Origin: Ovis canadensis
Lineage: Eukaryota; Chordata; Mammalia; Artiodactyla; Bovidae
Reading direction: 5' to 3'
DNA: 64,000 nucleotides
NCBI RefSeq assembly: GCF_042477335.2
Contig: NC_091248.1
Coordinates: 121,666,501 to 121,730,500, forward strand
Both the position numbers and the translations under genes were made by a program. The notes under the pieces are model-generated. The model did not search any database, had not been told where the DNA came from, and was given only the letters and a program-made list of their open reading frames with translations. Numbering within the stretch: position 1 is the stretch's first letter; the number at the start of each line of letters is the position of its first letter. Shown here piece by piece: positions 46,456 through 57,492 of the stretch.

Positions 46456-47169
46456 ATATTTTCAATTTTTAACAGGATTTTTAACAGATAAAGTAAAAAG
46501 TGGGGGAGGTGGATGATAATTTACAGCTCAGAAATATATAACAATGGTAAATGATGATTTTCGAACTAAGGCATTTTAAATCAGACAAACCAGTTTTCTC
46601 AAAACACCTTAACCAAATTATTTGGAACAAATAATTTATGTTCATGCCTTTCTTACAAACCCAAGCCTAAACAATGATAATATATTAGTGTGTCTGTCAC
46701 GAATGCTTCTTGAAGGAACTATTTCAACTTCTAGGTAGATACCTAGGAAATAAACTTTCTAATTAGAAGAGAGAGCATTTCCCATTTGGGGAATAGCAAG
46801 AATTTTAGAATCATGGGGGCTCACATGGGAAAGAAGCAGGAAAACTCTTAGATTGTATTTGACTTAAATTTTTTTTTTCTCGCAGATGATTGAGATCTGG
46901 GATTAAATTCATTGGAAACTTCAGATCAAATATTGTGAGGTGAGTAGTTGTGGAATATAAAGTGCTGCAGTGAAAGATTAATGTGACCATGATCTACAGA
47001 GTGAACTGATCTGGTAGCTCTTAAATTTTAATCTCCGAGAAACACCTGAGAAGTGTTTCACTCAATCAGAAGCACCTGGAGGCTCCTTAAACCACAGTTT
47101 TGCTGTTGTACTCAGCCGTGGATGACTGTGACCTCTGTGATGCGCAGAAGGATGATATACCGAGTGAGT
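46456..47169. other. Spacer between blocks B and C
   Basis: No gene. 'aagcacctggaggctccttaaaccacagttttgctg' near 47070 resembles a small hAT-type (MER5A-like) remnant, but this is a weak call. Confidence 0.4.
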
Positions 47170-48079
47170 AAAAGGTCTGGCGAATGGTTTATGTGTATTA
47201 GGTGAAGAGGTGAATTGGCATGTGAGGGAGGGAATGCATGAATGGTTGGACTAGCAGTTAAGCAAATGGACAAGTGAATATTGAGCTGATTGTAGACAGC
47301 TGGGTAAACAAGTGGCTATGTTAATGGTGGTGTTAAGAATTACTGGGTATATGACTCGGTAGATGAATAAATACATGGATAAATGGTTCGCTTAACAGAT
47401 GCATGATGTCTAAAGAATATATCAGAGAATGATAATGTGAATGCATTCTGTAAGAATTACATTGAGTCTTTTCATAAATTAGCAAAAATTTGAAAAGGTT
47501 TAGAAAGTAAACTCTGTTTTAAGGACTTAGATACTCTTTTTCCTTTTTTTTTTTTCCCATGGAGACCATAAAACTATTGTTGTTGTGTATTTTATTTGGA
47601 GTTTTAAGTCTTTCTATACTTTGCAGTTATCATGAGCCGTATACTCAGTTCCATTCAAAATGCAGTGTTCACGGCAGCTTAGCCAACTCAGCGCATCTCT
47701 CAGGGGAATGAAAACAGCTCTCCTGTCTCCGGAAGGAGAAGTTAGGTCATCATGGAGTAGAAGAGGCTAACTGGCTTTTCACCAGGTGGATGCAGGCCTA
47801 GGCACTGTTCACCAGGATAGGAGATTGCGTGCAGAAAGTCAGTTTGGGCTGTAGGAGAATATCCTAAAATATCAGAATACTGGCTTCAGTGAGTTTTTAG
47901 ATGACCTAAGCCGTCAGCGGCTTGCAATCTGAGGAGGACTGGATTGCACAGTGAGAAGAGGCATAGCCCCAAGGCCCTGCCCTTAAGGTTTTGGAGTGGA
48001 GGCAGCAATTAACACTTTAAAGCATAAGGCTCCTGAGGGGAATCTGTCTGCCCACGTTGCTAATTTAGCCACTGCTATC
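47170..48079. other. Left arm of block C, no gene
   Basis: No supported gene; shared with block D 58680-59300 and 61150-61400. Confidence 0.65.
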
Positions 48080-48332
48080 AATGGCACCCCACTCCAGTAC
48101 TCTTGGCTGGAAAATCCCATGGGTGGAGGAGCCTGGTAGGCTATAGTCCATGGGGTCGTGAAGAGTCGGACATGACTGAGCAACTTCACTTTCACGCATT
48201 GGAGAAGGAAATGGCAACCCACTCCAGCGTTCTTGCCTGGAGAATCCCAGGGTCGGGGGAGCCTGGTGGGCTGCCGTCTATGGGGTCGCACAGAGTCGGA
48301 TACGACTGAAGCAACTTAGCAGCAGCAGCAGC
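48080..48332 (+). mobile_element. Bov-A2 SINE, block C only
   Basis: Dimeric Bov-A2 from 'caatggcaccccactccagtac' to 'gcaacttagcagcagcagcagc'. Blocks D (about 61405), A (about 22170) and B (about 34845) lack it, so it inserted in block C after separation. Confidence 0.93.
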
Positions 48333-50039
48333 ATACCTCATTAGGTTTGTGTCTGGGCCAATTCTGGTGCATCTGTGAACTTCCCAGCAGTTTCGCCCAT
48401 AAACTAACTTGTCCCAGGTGATCTTAGCACAGGAGCCAAGGAGTGCTGACCCCTCCAATCTCTGGCCTATCACCTTGTTGGGGGGAAGTACTCTTCAGAG
48501 AGCAGCAGAAACCTAGATGGAAGGAGACGTGCCTGTTTTGTCAGGCACTAATCAATGAGTGAGAGTTCTAACATATCCACAGTGGGTCACGTGTAGGTAG
48601 AGGCTTCCACGGGGTCAGAAATAGAACTGATCTGATTAGAGGATCGGCGATATGAACGATGCTGAAGTCTTTTCACCCTAATAAGTATGGCAGAACTCAA
48701 AACAAAGGGAGAGAGATGATTTGAGATTTGTTGAGTGTGAGCATTATATGACGCAAAAGATGTAAAATATGATTTTGTTTTTATTAAAGGGGCATTATGA
48801 ACCTGGAACAGATGTGAATTAGCCAAAACTAAAACAATACTGAGAAGAAAACGATTTTTACAGGAGAAGAGCCAGATAGATCAGGCTCTTGACTGTGGTC
48901 ATTGTTTAACTCTGGTTTTGAATATCAGTTGTGTGCCCAGCCCTGCACTATGAGGTTTTTGTTGTTCTGTGTATACAGGCAAATGGACAAATATTCCCAG
49001 ATTGTTCTCTTAGTTATTTGGTCTCAATGAAAAACGTGTTTAGAGAGCTACATATTCCACAAATTAGTCTGGGCTGAGAAGACCAAGCGTTGGCTTCCTG
49101 ATAGGAGTGGTGAGGGATGAAGGGCATTCTCAGGTACTACTTCATTGTCCACTGTGGGCCAGGGTCGACACTCAGCTCTGATCCATCGGGGCTGAACCAC
49201 AAAGCAGTATGGAGAAAGTGTTCACTTCAGGGAGTGTTAGAAGCATCCAGTGAACACATTTCCTCCTTAATTTGGCCTTCCAAATGCTGATGCTATTTCC
49301 ATTTTCTTTACCTCCAATGATTCCCAGAAGGGGCTACATTGAGTGTGGGTAAAAGGTGCATTTAGATATTCATAAGTTTGAAATAAGACATGGTGTTTAA
49401 AAATGAATAGTACTTTGGGTTAAAAATAGTCAGGTAACATATCAGTGAAAGATATTTCAGTTATTTTAATAAACTATGATAATTAAAAGATAATGAAATT
49501 TAGAAATAAGATGGGATAAGATTGTGGATTGGGTGGGAATTCTGATCAGGATGAACTTAATTTTGTGCACATTTAGTCATCATAGATCTATTTGTCCATG
49601 AAAATGATGTGAATAAATTTGTAATTTGCATCATTGATGTGGAGGCAGTGTGTAGAATGTGTAGAGTGGGTAGAGTTTCCATCAGGGAAATTTACAAAGA
49701 AGCTGTTACACTTCATAAAGTGAGATTGATGAGGGCAAACATAAGTGAATGAACACTAAGTGAAGGCTGGAAGATGTGTAATTAAAACAAAGATTTATTT
49801 GGGGATTAAATAAAGGAGGATTTATTCTACAGAGTAGTGAGGAGGAAGAAAAAAATCAATCAGGATGTGTTGGACGAGTGGCTGCACTTTAGTTCCATTG
49901 TCAGACGTGAAGTCAGGAAGCACATGAATATAGCATGTGGGGAGAGGAATTGAGATTTTGGTGAGATATTCATGAAACATTTGCTAAGCTGTTGGGAAAA
50001 GCATCTGGAGCTTTGGAGGGAAGTCTAGAAGATAAAGAG
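48333..50039. other. Block C arm, no gene
   Basis: No supported gene. Segments near 48350-48560 match block D 61410-61640, and 48880-48960 matches block B 37180-37260. Confidence 0.6.
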
Positions 50040-50262
50040 GCTTCCCCAGTGGCTCAGTGGTAAAGAATCTGCCTGCAATGCAGGAGACCTGGGTTTGATC
50101 CCTGGATCAGGAAGATCCTCTGGAGGAGGGCATGCAACCCACTCCAGTACTCTCGCCTGGGAGATCCCACAGACAGAGGAGCCTGGTGGGCTCCAGCCTG
50201 CGGGGTGGACAAGGGGGTCCATGAGAAAGAGTTGGACACGACTGAAGTGACTGAGCACACAG
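50040..50262 (+). mobile_element. Bov-tA SINE (sense arm of an inverted pair)
   Basis: 'gaggcttccccagtggctcagtggtaaag' to 'agttggacacgactgaagtgactgagcac'. It carries a small internal insertion ('gcctgcggggtggacaagggggtccatgag'). Confidence 0.93.
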
Positions 50263-50299
50263 GCTAGGAGATAAATGTAGAATTGAGGGTGAGCTACAC

Positions 50300-50508
50300 G
50301 TGAAAGTGAAAGTGTTAGCCACTCAGCTGACTCTTTGCAACCCCATGGACTGCAGCTCGCCAGGCTCCTCTGTCCATGGGATTCTCTAGGCAAGAATACT
50401 GGAGTGGGCTGCATGCCCTCTTCCAGAGGATCTGATTAACACAGGGATCAGACCGGGTCTTCTGCATTGTAGTAAATTCTTTAATGTCTGAGTCACCAGG
50501 GAAGCCCC
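50300..50508 (-). mobile_element. Bov-tA SINE (antisense arm of an inverted pair)
   Basis: 'gtgaaagtgaaagtgttagccactcagctg' to 'ctgagtcaccagggaagcccc', reverse complement of Bov-tA, starting about 40 bp after the preceding sense copy. Confidence 0.93.
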
Positions 50509-51880
50509 AGAAATCACAAACTCTTCCAGAAAGGAAAACTAGAAAGAAGAGTATAAATCGTAAGCAAGAAACTTGAAACGTTCTTACAGTACTGGGGTAG
50601 GAGAATTTAGGAAATTTACCCAAGAGTGCAGATGAGAAATAACAGATTAGAGGAAAATCAGATCAGAAGTGAAGGACAGAGTTAAAAGTCAGAAAGAGGA
50701 ATTAGTTAACGTTCTTCAAAGTTAGCAATGGAAAGAAATGAAAGTCTCTGGGTTTGATGCCTAAAAGGCAGTGAGTGTTTCCACCAATTAATGGAGATGA
50801 AAACTCCATTTCCATGTCTTAAAGGATGAATGTTTTGAGGAAATGAACCCAGCAAGTGGACACCAATCATTTGAGAACTTGGTGTGAAAGCTGGATGTGA
50901 AAGAAAGAATTAAAATGGAAAATAGTGAAGATTCCTCTCTCCATGTTGCGAGATTTCTTTATTTTTTATTATGAAGGAAAAGGAGTTTATCAGGAGTAGG
51001 AAAGACCCCAGAATGATGAAAAGAGAGGCTGAAAGGCAGAATAAGATCCTGCGAGAGAGAAAGCCTGGAATCAAAGCTTATATCACTGATCATAAACAAG
51101 TAGTGGGTATTTGTCCTATTTGGTCATTAGTGTAGCAATGCTGGATCTTCAGCTGCTTAACTTCACCAGTGATCCTTTCAGTAGGCCAATATTACCCGCA
51201 TTGTATAGATGAGAATTATGAGACTCAGAGAGGGCAAGTGGCTTGCTTCAGGAAGTGGAAGGGAATGAATTCAAAGCAGAAACTATTAGACTCTGAAGCT
51301 CAAACCTGCACTGAGAGGTGACCCAGTCCCTCAGTTGTGTTTGTAGAGACACAGCTATAGTAGAGAGATGTGCTGGATGAGTAAGAGGAATGCAGGGAGG
51401 CACTGGCTGCCCTGTTCTCCAGGCGGCTTGTGCAGACACCAGAGGGGAAAATGATGTGAGGATGACCTGTTTTGTGTCATTTCTTCTATAGATGGCTTAG
51501 GTCTTGAACACAGATCAGTGTAATATTCATCTTGAAACACCAGCATCTAGCCAAGATGAGACTTTATAGATATTTGCCAAATTAGCAGAAAAAGAAATGT
51601 CTACTTTCTGCTGAAGGCCTGCTATATAGTCAACAATGGTTCACAATTTTTTTTAAGTTAAATATTTTCTTGCAGTTTCAGAATTATATTTGATAGCCTT
51701 TTTCGAGGCAAGTAGATGTTTCTTTTCAGCCTGACCATGTTGAAGAGAAGCAAAGCAAGGGGTGGTGCGGGAAGTATCTTGACGGCGGTAGTGGACAGCA
51801 GGTGTGTGGACATTATGGAAAATGTATGTATCTGGATCATGAAACATGGCCATTTCTAGACCTACGTGCTTTGTTTTGTC
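50509..51880. other. Block C interior, no gene
   Basis: No supported gene. 51270-51450 corresponds to 24590-24760 of block A ('gtgctggatgagtaagagga', 'ctgttctccaggcggcttgt'). The rest is not recognised. Confidence 0.5.
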
Positions 51881-51884
51881 CTTA

Positions 51885-52480
51885 ATCAGCTTTTCAGTCT
51901 CAAAATAAAGGAGTTATTTTACCAGCAAAATGGGTTTATTTGGGAATAGCAAGAGGAATTGGAATTCAGGGCATGCAAGCTGTAGCAAAAGCCATTGTCA
52001 CGTACCACAAACAAAGGAGAGGAAGCTTATAGAGAAGAAGGAGGGTGTTGGGAAGGGTTGCTTTGAACCAAAGTCTTTTGGAGAGAATTGAGAATCCAGG
52101 GTGATGACAGTTTCTCCCTGGCTGAGTTGCTGAGGTAGTCGGTTTCTAAAAGGAGATGCAATGTGTATACTGTATATCTTTTCCTGTTGAGGTTTGCAAT
52201 GGATGATTCTTTCCTATTGATAATTCTTCTCTGGGGCCTAGTAATTGATGATTCATCCTCTAATTTATGTTGCTGGTCTGCTTGAGACTTCCTATCTGAA
52301 GTTACCCTTCCTTACTTAGGGTTTTCCTTTTTAAATTTTCGCACAGGTAAGAGCTCAGACAGTATTGAAGCTCAGACAGTATTCAGTTTTTTTGCTCAGA
52401 GACCTTACCCCAACCCCTAAGGGTTTGCCGATAACACAGGCAGCTCTGTTTCTGCCCTCAAGCCCTCTTAATGCCTTATC
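51885..52480. repeat. Probable old interspersed repeat, unclassified
   Basis: 'agttattttaccagcaaaatgggtttatttggg', 'gttgctttgaaccaaagtcttttgg' and a late 'accttaccccaaccccta' block look like an LTR-type or similar repeat. It is absent from blocks A and B. A 17-bp tandem duplication ('agctcagacagtattgaagctcagacagtatt') is near 52355. Confidence 0.3.
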
Positions 52481-53758
52481 TCCTGCTTTATTTTGTGCAC
52501 TGAAAGAAAAGGAAAGTCAGTGAATTGGGCAGCCGTGGAGAAATAATACGAATGAATCAGTCCTATAAAAAATATTCTTAAAAATGCAAATGCCCTCTTA
52601 TTAATATTCAAAATTGATATTATAGCATATAATTCTACTGAAAAAAAGCACTTTCTGGATGAAAGAAAGCAAAAAGTCAGCTTCATTCCTCTGTACATTT
52701 ACACGAGTTCATACCTCCTTCTCTGCCTTCGACAATGAAGAAAGATTGCTAGGCATTTGCTTCCCTTTCTCTCTTATAAATAAAAAGTAAACCATCCATA
52801 TTCTCATTTCCTTAATTTTGAGCCGATATAAAACAGTAGACCTTTACCAGCTGCAAGTTGAAAGGAGAAAAATGAAAAAACAAAATACAATTACAATCAT
52901 CTATCCCATTGTATCTCACTGAGGCTAAACAGACAAGCCTGTCAGACAAACGGTCCCCAGGTTCTCAAAGGGACAAACTATTCCTAAGCCCTCAGTGCTA
53001 TTAAAAATTGTCTCTAGTATTATTTGTGTCTAAATTGCTGTGGGGGGAGGGCTGGTGGGTTCATGAGAAAATCATACTTGCTACTTTATTTACTCCAAGG
53101 CAGAGATCATGCTACAGCTAATACTCACGCTACTATAAAGTACTACTACAAGTAGCAGTTTACAAAGTACTTTCTTGATAAGTTACCTACATTTGAACTT
53201 ACATGTACTGGTGAGTCTCATACGCAAAATTTGCCACTGGACCAGAAATCACAGAGCCGGTGCATAAAATCAGGTTTCAAACTTCGATTCTCTGATTTCA
53301 GATATTTTCACAAGCATCTTCTTCTTTTCAACATTTCCTTTAATAGCAGAAATGTATAAATCTATTATTATACCGTGATGGGCCTAGTTGACATATTTAA
53401 GGTAAGTTTTGACACTTTCCCACCAGCCTTTCTCCACTGTTTAAAAATTCACTTATTATTGTCACCTACTGTCCTTCCCATGTCCTAGAATCTGAGGTAA
53501 GCTGGCAAAGATGTGGAGCTCCTAAAATCGTACTACACCATCTTCAGGCTTTAACTGGGTCTCCCAACAACAACATTAAGTCCTTATGAAGGTACTGGCC
53601 TGCTCTCTGATGCAGAATGGGTACCATGTACGTCAGGAGGAAGCCTGTCATCTTGGCCCATGGGCGATCTGAAACATCTGGCTAGGAGTGCCCAAATTCA
53701 TACAGTATGTATTGATAAAAGTGATTTTTAGCGTTCTGTAATTCAATAGACTCTGTTA
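52481..53758. other. Upstream flank of OR gene C
   Basis: No supported gene. From about 53100 it aligns with block A 25540-26230. Confidence 0.6.
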
Positions 53759-53775
53759 TTTCTGACTCTCTGCAG
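53759..53775 (+). promoter_or_regulatory. Splice acceptor of OR gene C
   Basis: TTTCTGACTCTCTGCAG with AG at 53774-53775, 22 bp before the ATG; same position as in genes A and B but with a shorter CT run. Confidence 0.65.
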
Positions 53776-53797
53776 ACTAATCCTTACATTTTTTTTC

Positions 53798-54751
53798 ATG
53801 GGAGCAGATAACCAGACTTGGGTGAGAGAATTCATTCTCCTCGGCCTGTCCAGTGACTGGGACACCCAGGTCGCTCTCTTCGTCCTGTTCTCAGTCACTT
53901 ACCTGCTGACCCTGCTGGGGAACGTCCTCATTGTTCTTCTGATCAGACTGGACAGCCGACTCCACACTCCCATGTATTTCTTTCTCACCAACCTCTCCCT
54001 TGTTGATGTCTCCTATGCCACAAGCATCGTTCCTCAGATGCTGGTGCATTTTCTTGCAGAATATAAAGGGATCCCGTACGTGAGCTGTGCAGCCCAGTTA
54101 TTCTTCTCCCTGGGCCTGGGTGGGATTGAGTTTGTTCTCCTGGCCGTGATGGCCTATGACCGCTATGTGGCTGTGTGCAACCCCCTGAGATACTCAGTCA
54201 TCATGCACGGAGGGCTCTGTGCTAGGCTGGCCATCACATCCTGGGTCAGTGGCTCTGTCAACTCTCTCGTGCAGACCAGCATCACCTTTCAGTTGCCCAT
54301 GTGCACGAACAAATATATTGATCACATATCCTGTGGACTCTTAGCTGTGGTCAGGCTGGCCTGTGTGGACACCTCCTCCAACGAGGTGGCCATCATGGTG
54401 TCTAGTATTGGGTTGCTGATGACACCTTTCTGCCTGGTTCTCCTGTCCTACATCAGGATCATCTCCACCATCCTAAAGATCCAGTCCACAGAGGGGAGAA
54501 AGAAAGCCTTCCGCACCTGCGCCTCTCACCTCACAGTGGTTGTCCTGTGCTATGGTATGGCCATTTTCACTTACATCCAGCCCAATCCCAGCCCTTCTGT
54601 GCTTCAGGAGAAGTTGATGTCTCTCTTTTATGCCATTTTGACACCCATGCTGAACCCCATGATTTACAGTCTAAGGAATAAGGAGGTGATGGGGGCCTGG
54701 CAGAAACTACTAGGGCAGTTATCTGGATTAACATCGAAACTAGCAGCTTGA
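53798..54751 (+). CDS. OR2F1-like: Olfactory receptor, OR2F1/OR2F2 type (gene C)
   Basis: A 317-residue odorant receptor GPCR, intact, with the same architecture as genes A and B: NQT 5-7, LHTPMYFFL 55-63, C97/C179, MAYDRYVAVC 118-127, SY 217-218, TM7 motif PMLNPMIY 283-290. It differs from A at 20 residues and from B at 17. Distinctive changes are Y89, I146, G180 in extracellular loop 2, R239 turning the TM6 motif into KAFRTCASHL, A255, M274/L276, T282/M284 and M298. R239 lies at the cytoplasmic end of TM6, where OR families most often carry Ser or His, so an effect on G-protein coupling is conceivable but unproven. Substrate unknown. Confidence 0.97.
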   Translation: MGADNQTWVREFILLGLSSDWDTQVALFVLFSVTYLLTLLGNVLIVLLIRLDSRLHTPMYFFLTNLSLVDVSYATSIVPQMLVHFLAEYKGIPYVSCAAQLFFSLGLGGIEFVLLAVMAYDRYVAVCNPLRYSVIMHGGLCARLAITSWVSGSVNSLVQTSITFQLPMCTNKYIDHISCGLLAVVRLACVDTSSNEVAIMVSSIGLLMTPFCLVLLSYIRIISTILKIQSTEGRKKAFRTCASHLTVVVLCYGMAIFTYIQPNPSPSVLQEKLMSLFYAILTPMLNPMIYSLRNKEVMGAWQKLLGQLSGLTSKLAA

Positions 54752-56079
54752 TGAATAATAAGCATCACTTGGAGAAGAGAGCTTTGCCTGTGAATTCTGC
54801 CACTTAACTCGGCTATGAAGCATTAACTGCATTACCCTGGCAACCAGGAATGTGATGACAAAATGTGTACTGGTTATGCTGGGTAGGCAGCTGAGGAATT
54901 AGGTTAAGGTATTTAATGCAGGAACATTTTATGTCACAGCAGGATGTTCAGAGAAATTAAGCACTACGGTAATAGAACTTCTACTACTTGCTTGGTCTCC
55001 ATTCATGTGAACTGATAATATTTTTTAAAACGTCATTTGCTATCTTGATTGGTCATATTGTTTGTAATCATGAGTCATAAATCTTACTTTGGACCAGTGG
55101 TTCTTACACTGTACAAGGTTATTTTGTTTCCATTAGGAGCAAAACCATTTTCACATTTTAGACTTATTTAAAATAATGTATGTGCCAATAATTGTGTGAG
55201 ACATTGTTCTTAGGAGAGTATTGCTTTCAAGACTGGTTAAAATGTTACGTGCTGGACTTATGACATGTGGACATAAAGCCTTTGAGTGCTGGAGGTACTC
55301 AGTGGAAGGATCAACTAAAGGTCTTGTTTTACACTGATATAAATGAAGGTGTTTCTACGCCAAGGTATTACTGTTCAAGGAAAGCTATGTTTCAAGCTCT
55401 TTTTTTGATACCGTGCAAACAGTTTGAGAGAAATTTTACTGCGTATATATGGGGTACCATTTAAAAGTTTAACCAGTCCAACTTCTGAAACATCTATAAT
55501 TTCTTTTATTGAGATTTTAGAAACAAGTATATAATATACGAAATCATATACATAAAAAGTGTAGTTAACCTGAGGAAGGACAGATTCCTGAGGCAAAGGC
55601 AGTGAAAGATAAGACAACGTTAATATGTAGTTTGGGAATCAAGATAGTTGAGCCAGCTGTGCCCATGTCAGCCTCCAGTCTCCTTATAAACCCCTTCTCC
55701 CATCCCTCCTCCTCACACACGGCAGGGCCCTAGTTGTTCTTTGTAAATTTGCAGAGCTTAGAATAGTCTGGAATAGACCTCACCTCTGAGAGACAGCCTA
55801 AATAAGGAAAAAGAGGCAGAAGAAGTAATTGTACCTGGGATAATGAAAAGGAAATGGGGAGAAAGATGATGATGGAAGCTCATGGCTTCACCCCCTTGAA
55901 GACATCTCGAAGTCCTTTCTTCCATTGTCTTTTCTTCATATCAGTTCAGGGGCAGTTTTCCCATTTGTGAACACGTTGACCCACAGTCTCTCTGTTTAAA
56001 CAAACTGAAGTTTCATATAATCCAAAATCCATTTGGTGTATTAAATTTACCAAAAACTGTCAATGCTAAAATTTACAGT
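54752..56079. other. Downstream arm of OR gene C
   Basis: No supported gene. Aligns with the downstream arms of A and B ('ctttgcctgtgaattctgccacttaac', 'gcccatgtcagcctccagtctcc'). Confidence 0.7.
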
Positions 56080-56615
56080 GGTGTCCAGTCACTGAGTCAT
56101 GTCCACCTCTCTGTGAGGCCATGCTCTGCAGCACACCAGGCTTCCCTGTCTTCACTATCTCCCTGAGTTTGCTCAAACTCATGTCCGTTTAGTCAGTGAT
56201 GCCATCCAACCATCTCATCCTGTGTGCCCCCTTCTCCTCCTGCCCTCAGTCTTTCCCAGTATCAGGGTCCTTTCCAATGACTTGGCTCTTGGTATCAGGT
56301 AGTCAAACTATTGGAGCTTCAGCTTCAGCATCAGTCCTTTCAATGAATATTCAGGGTTAATTTCCTTTAGGATGGACTAGTTTGATCTCCTTGCTGTCCA
56401 AGGGGCTTTCAAAAGTCTTCTCTAGCACCAGAGCATCAATTCTTCAGTGCTCAGCCTTCTTTGTGGTTCAACTGTCACATCCATACCTGACTACTGGAAG
56501 AGCCATAGATTTGACTATATAGTCCTTTGTCAGCAAAGTGATGTCTCTGCTTTTTAATATGATGTCTAGGTTTGTCATAGCTTTACTTCCAAGGAGCAAG
56601 TGTCTTTTAATTTCA
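56080..56615 (-). mobile_element. BovB 3' half-kb (antisense), block C only
   Basis: Diverged reverse-complement BovB from 'gtggtgtccagtcactgagtcatgtcc' to 'aaggagcaagtgtcttttaatttcat', then directly a Bov-tA. Confidence 0.88.
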
Positions 56616-56803
56616 TCTGACTCTTTGTAACCCCATGAAGTATAGCCCACCAGACCCCTATGTCCATGGAACTCTCCCAGCAAGAACACTGGATTGGGTA
56701 GCTAATCCTTTCTCCAGGAGATCTTCCTGACCCAGGGGTTGAACCCAGCTTTCCTGCATTGCAGGCATATTCTTTACTGTCTGAGCCACCAGGGAAACAC
56801 ACA
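56616..56803 (-). mobile_element. Bov-tA SINE (antisense) abutting BovB
   Basis: 'ctgactctttgtaaccccatgaagtatagccc' to 'tgtctgagccaccagggaaacac', reverse complement of Bov-tA; it lacks the extreme 3' end. Confidence 0.9.
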
Positions 56804-57492
56804 TTTTGGAATATAATCAGGCATTCCTGAAAGTTGTCATTGTTACCAGGCTTCTTGTTAATTCAGAAATAATCAGTGGAGAGTCTACTGTGTATCAGTA
56901 GCATGAATGGTTCTTGAGAGACAACAGTTAATACGGAACAATCCTGACAGGGATATGGCCACAGAGTTGGGATGACAGATAATTAAACAGATAAAATGCA
57001 CTGAGTGTCACAGAAAGAATATGGCTTCAGGGGTGATTGTAGAAATCTTCTATATGACAGGATCAGAAAACGTCTGGATGGAGACCAGAAAAGTGAGAAC
57101 AAGTTACCTAAGTGACGATCAACCTGAGCAAAGGGGCAGCTTGTAAAAAGTGCTGAGCTGGAAGAGATCATGAGTGTTCAGAACTATCCTGGAGTCTGGC
57201 TTGCAGGGCAGAGCAGACTGAAAAAGTAGTCAGGGTGAAGCAGGGAGAAGTCAGGTCTTAGAGGCCATGAAATGCTAAACTATTTAGGATAAAAAAGCAA
57301 CAGGAAGCAAGAAAAGATTTTGAAGTGGGAGCTTGGGTTGATAAAATTTACATTTTTGAATTATCACTGTGGCAAATGAGTCAGAGGAAGAAAAGATCAG
57401 AGCCAAGGAGACCAGCTAAGAGGCTGCTCCAGTGATACTGCTGGAACATTAGGGGGCTCTGAAGTTAAGATATGCAGAGATCTTGCACATGG
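56804..57492. other. Right end of block C, no gene
   Basis: Aligns with block B 41330-41930 ('gagaccagaaaagtgagaac', 'gagccaaggagaccagctaag'). No supported gene. Confidence 0.65.

Larger units (their letters stand above)
47170..57470 (+). repeat. Duplicated OR block C
   Basis: Its left arm pairs best with block D ('caagtgaatattgagctg' at 47271, 'gtgaatattgagatgg' at 58740; 'catctctcaggggaatgaa' at 47694, 'catgtctcaggggagcgaa' at 59173). The OR gene and downstream arm pair with A and B, ending near 57470 where a BovB begins. Between about 49620 and 53100 it holds sequence not obvious in A or B apart from a match at 51270-51450 to 24590-24760. Confidence 0.8.
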
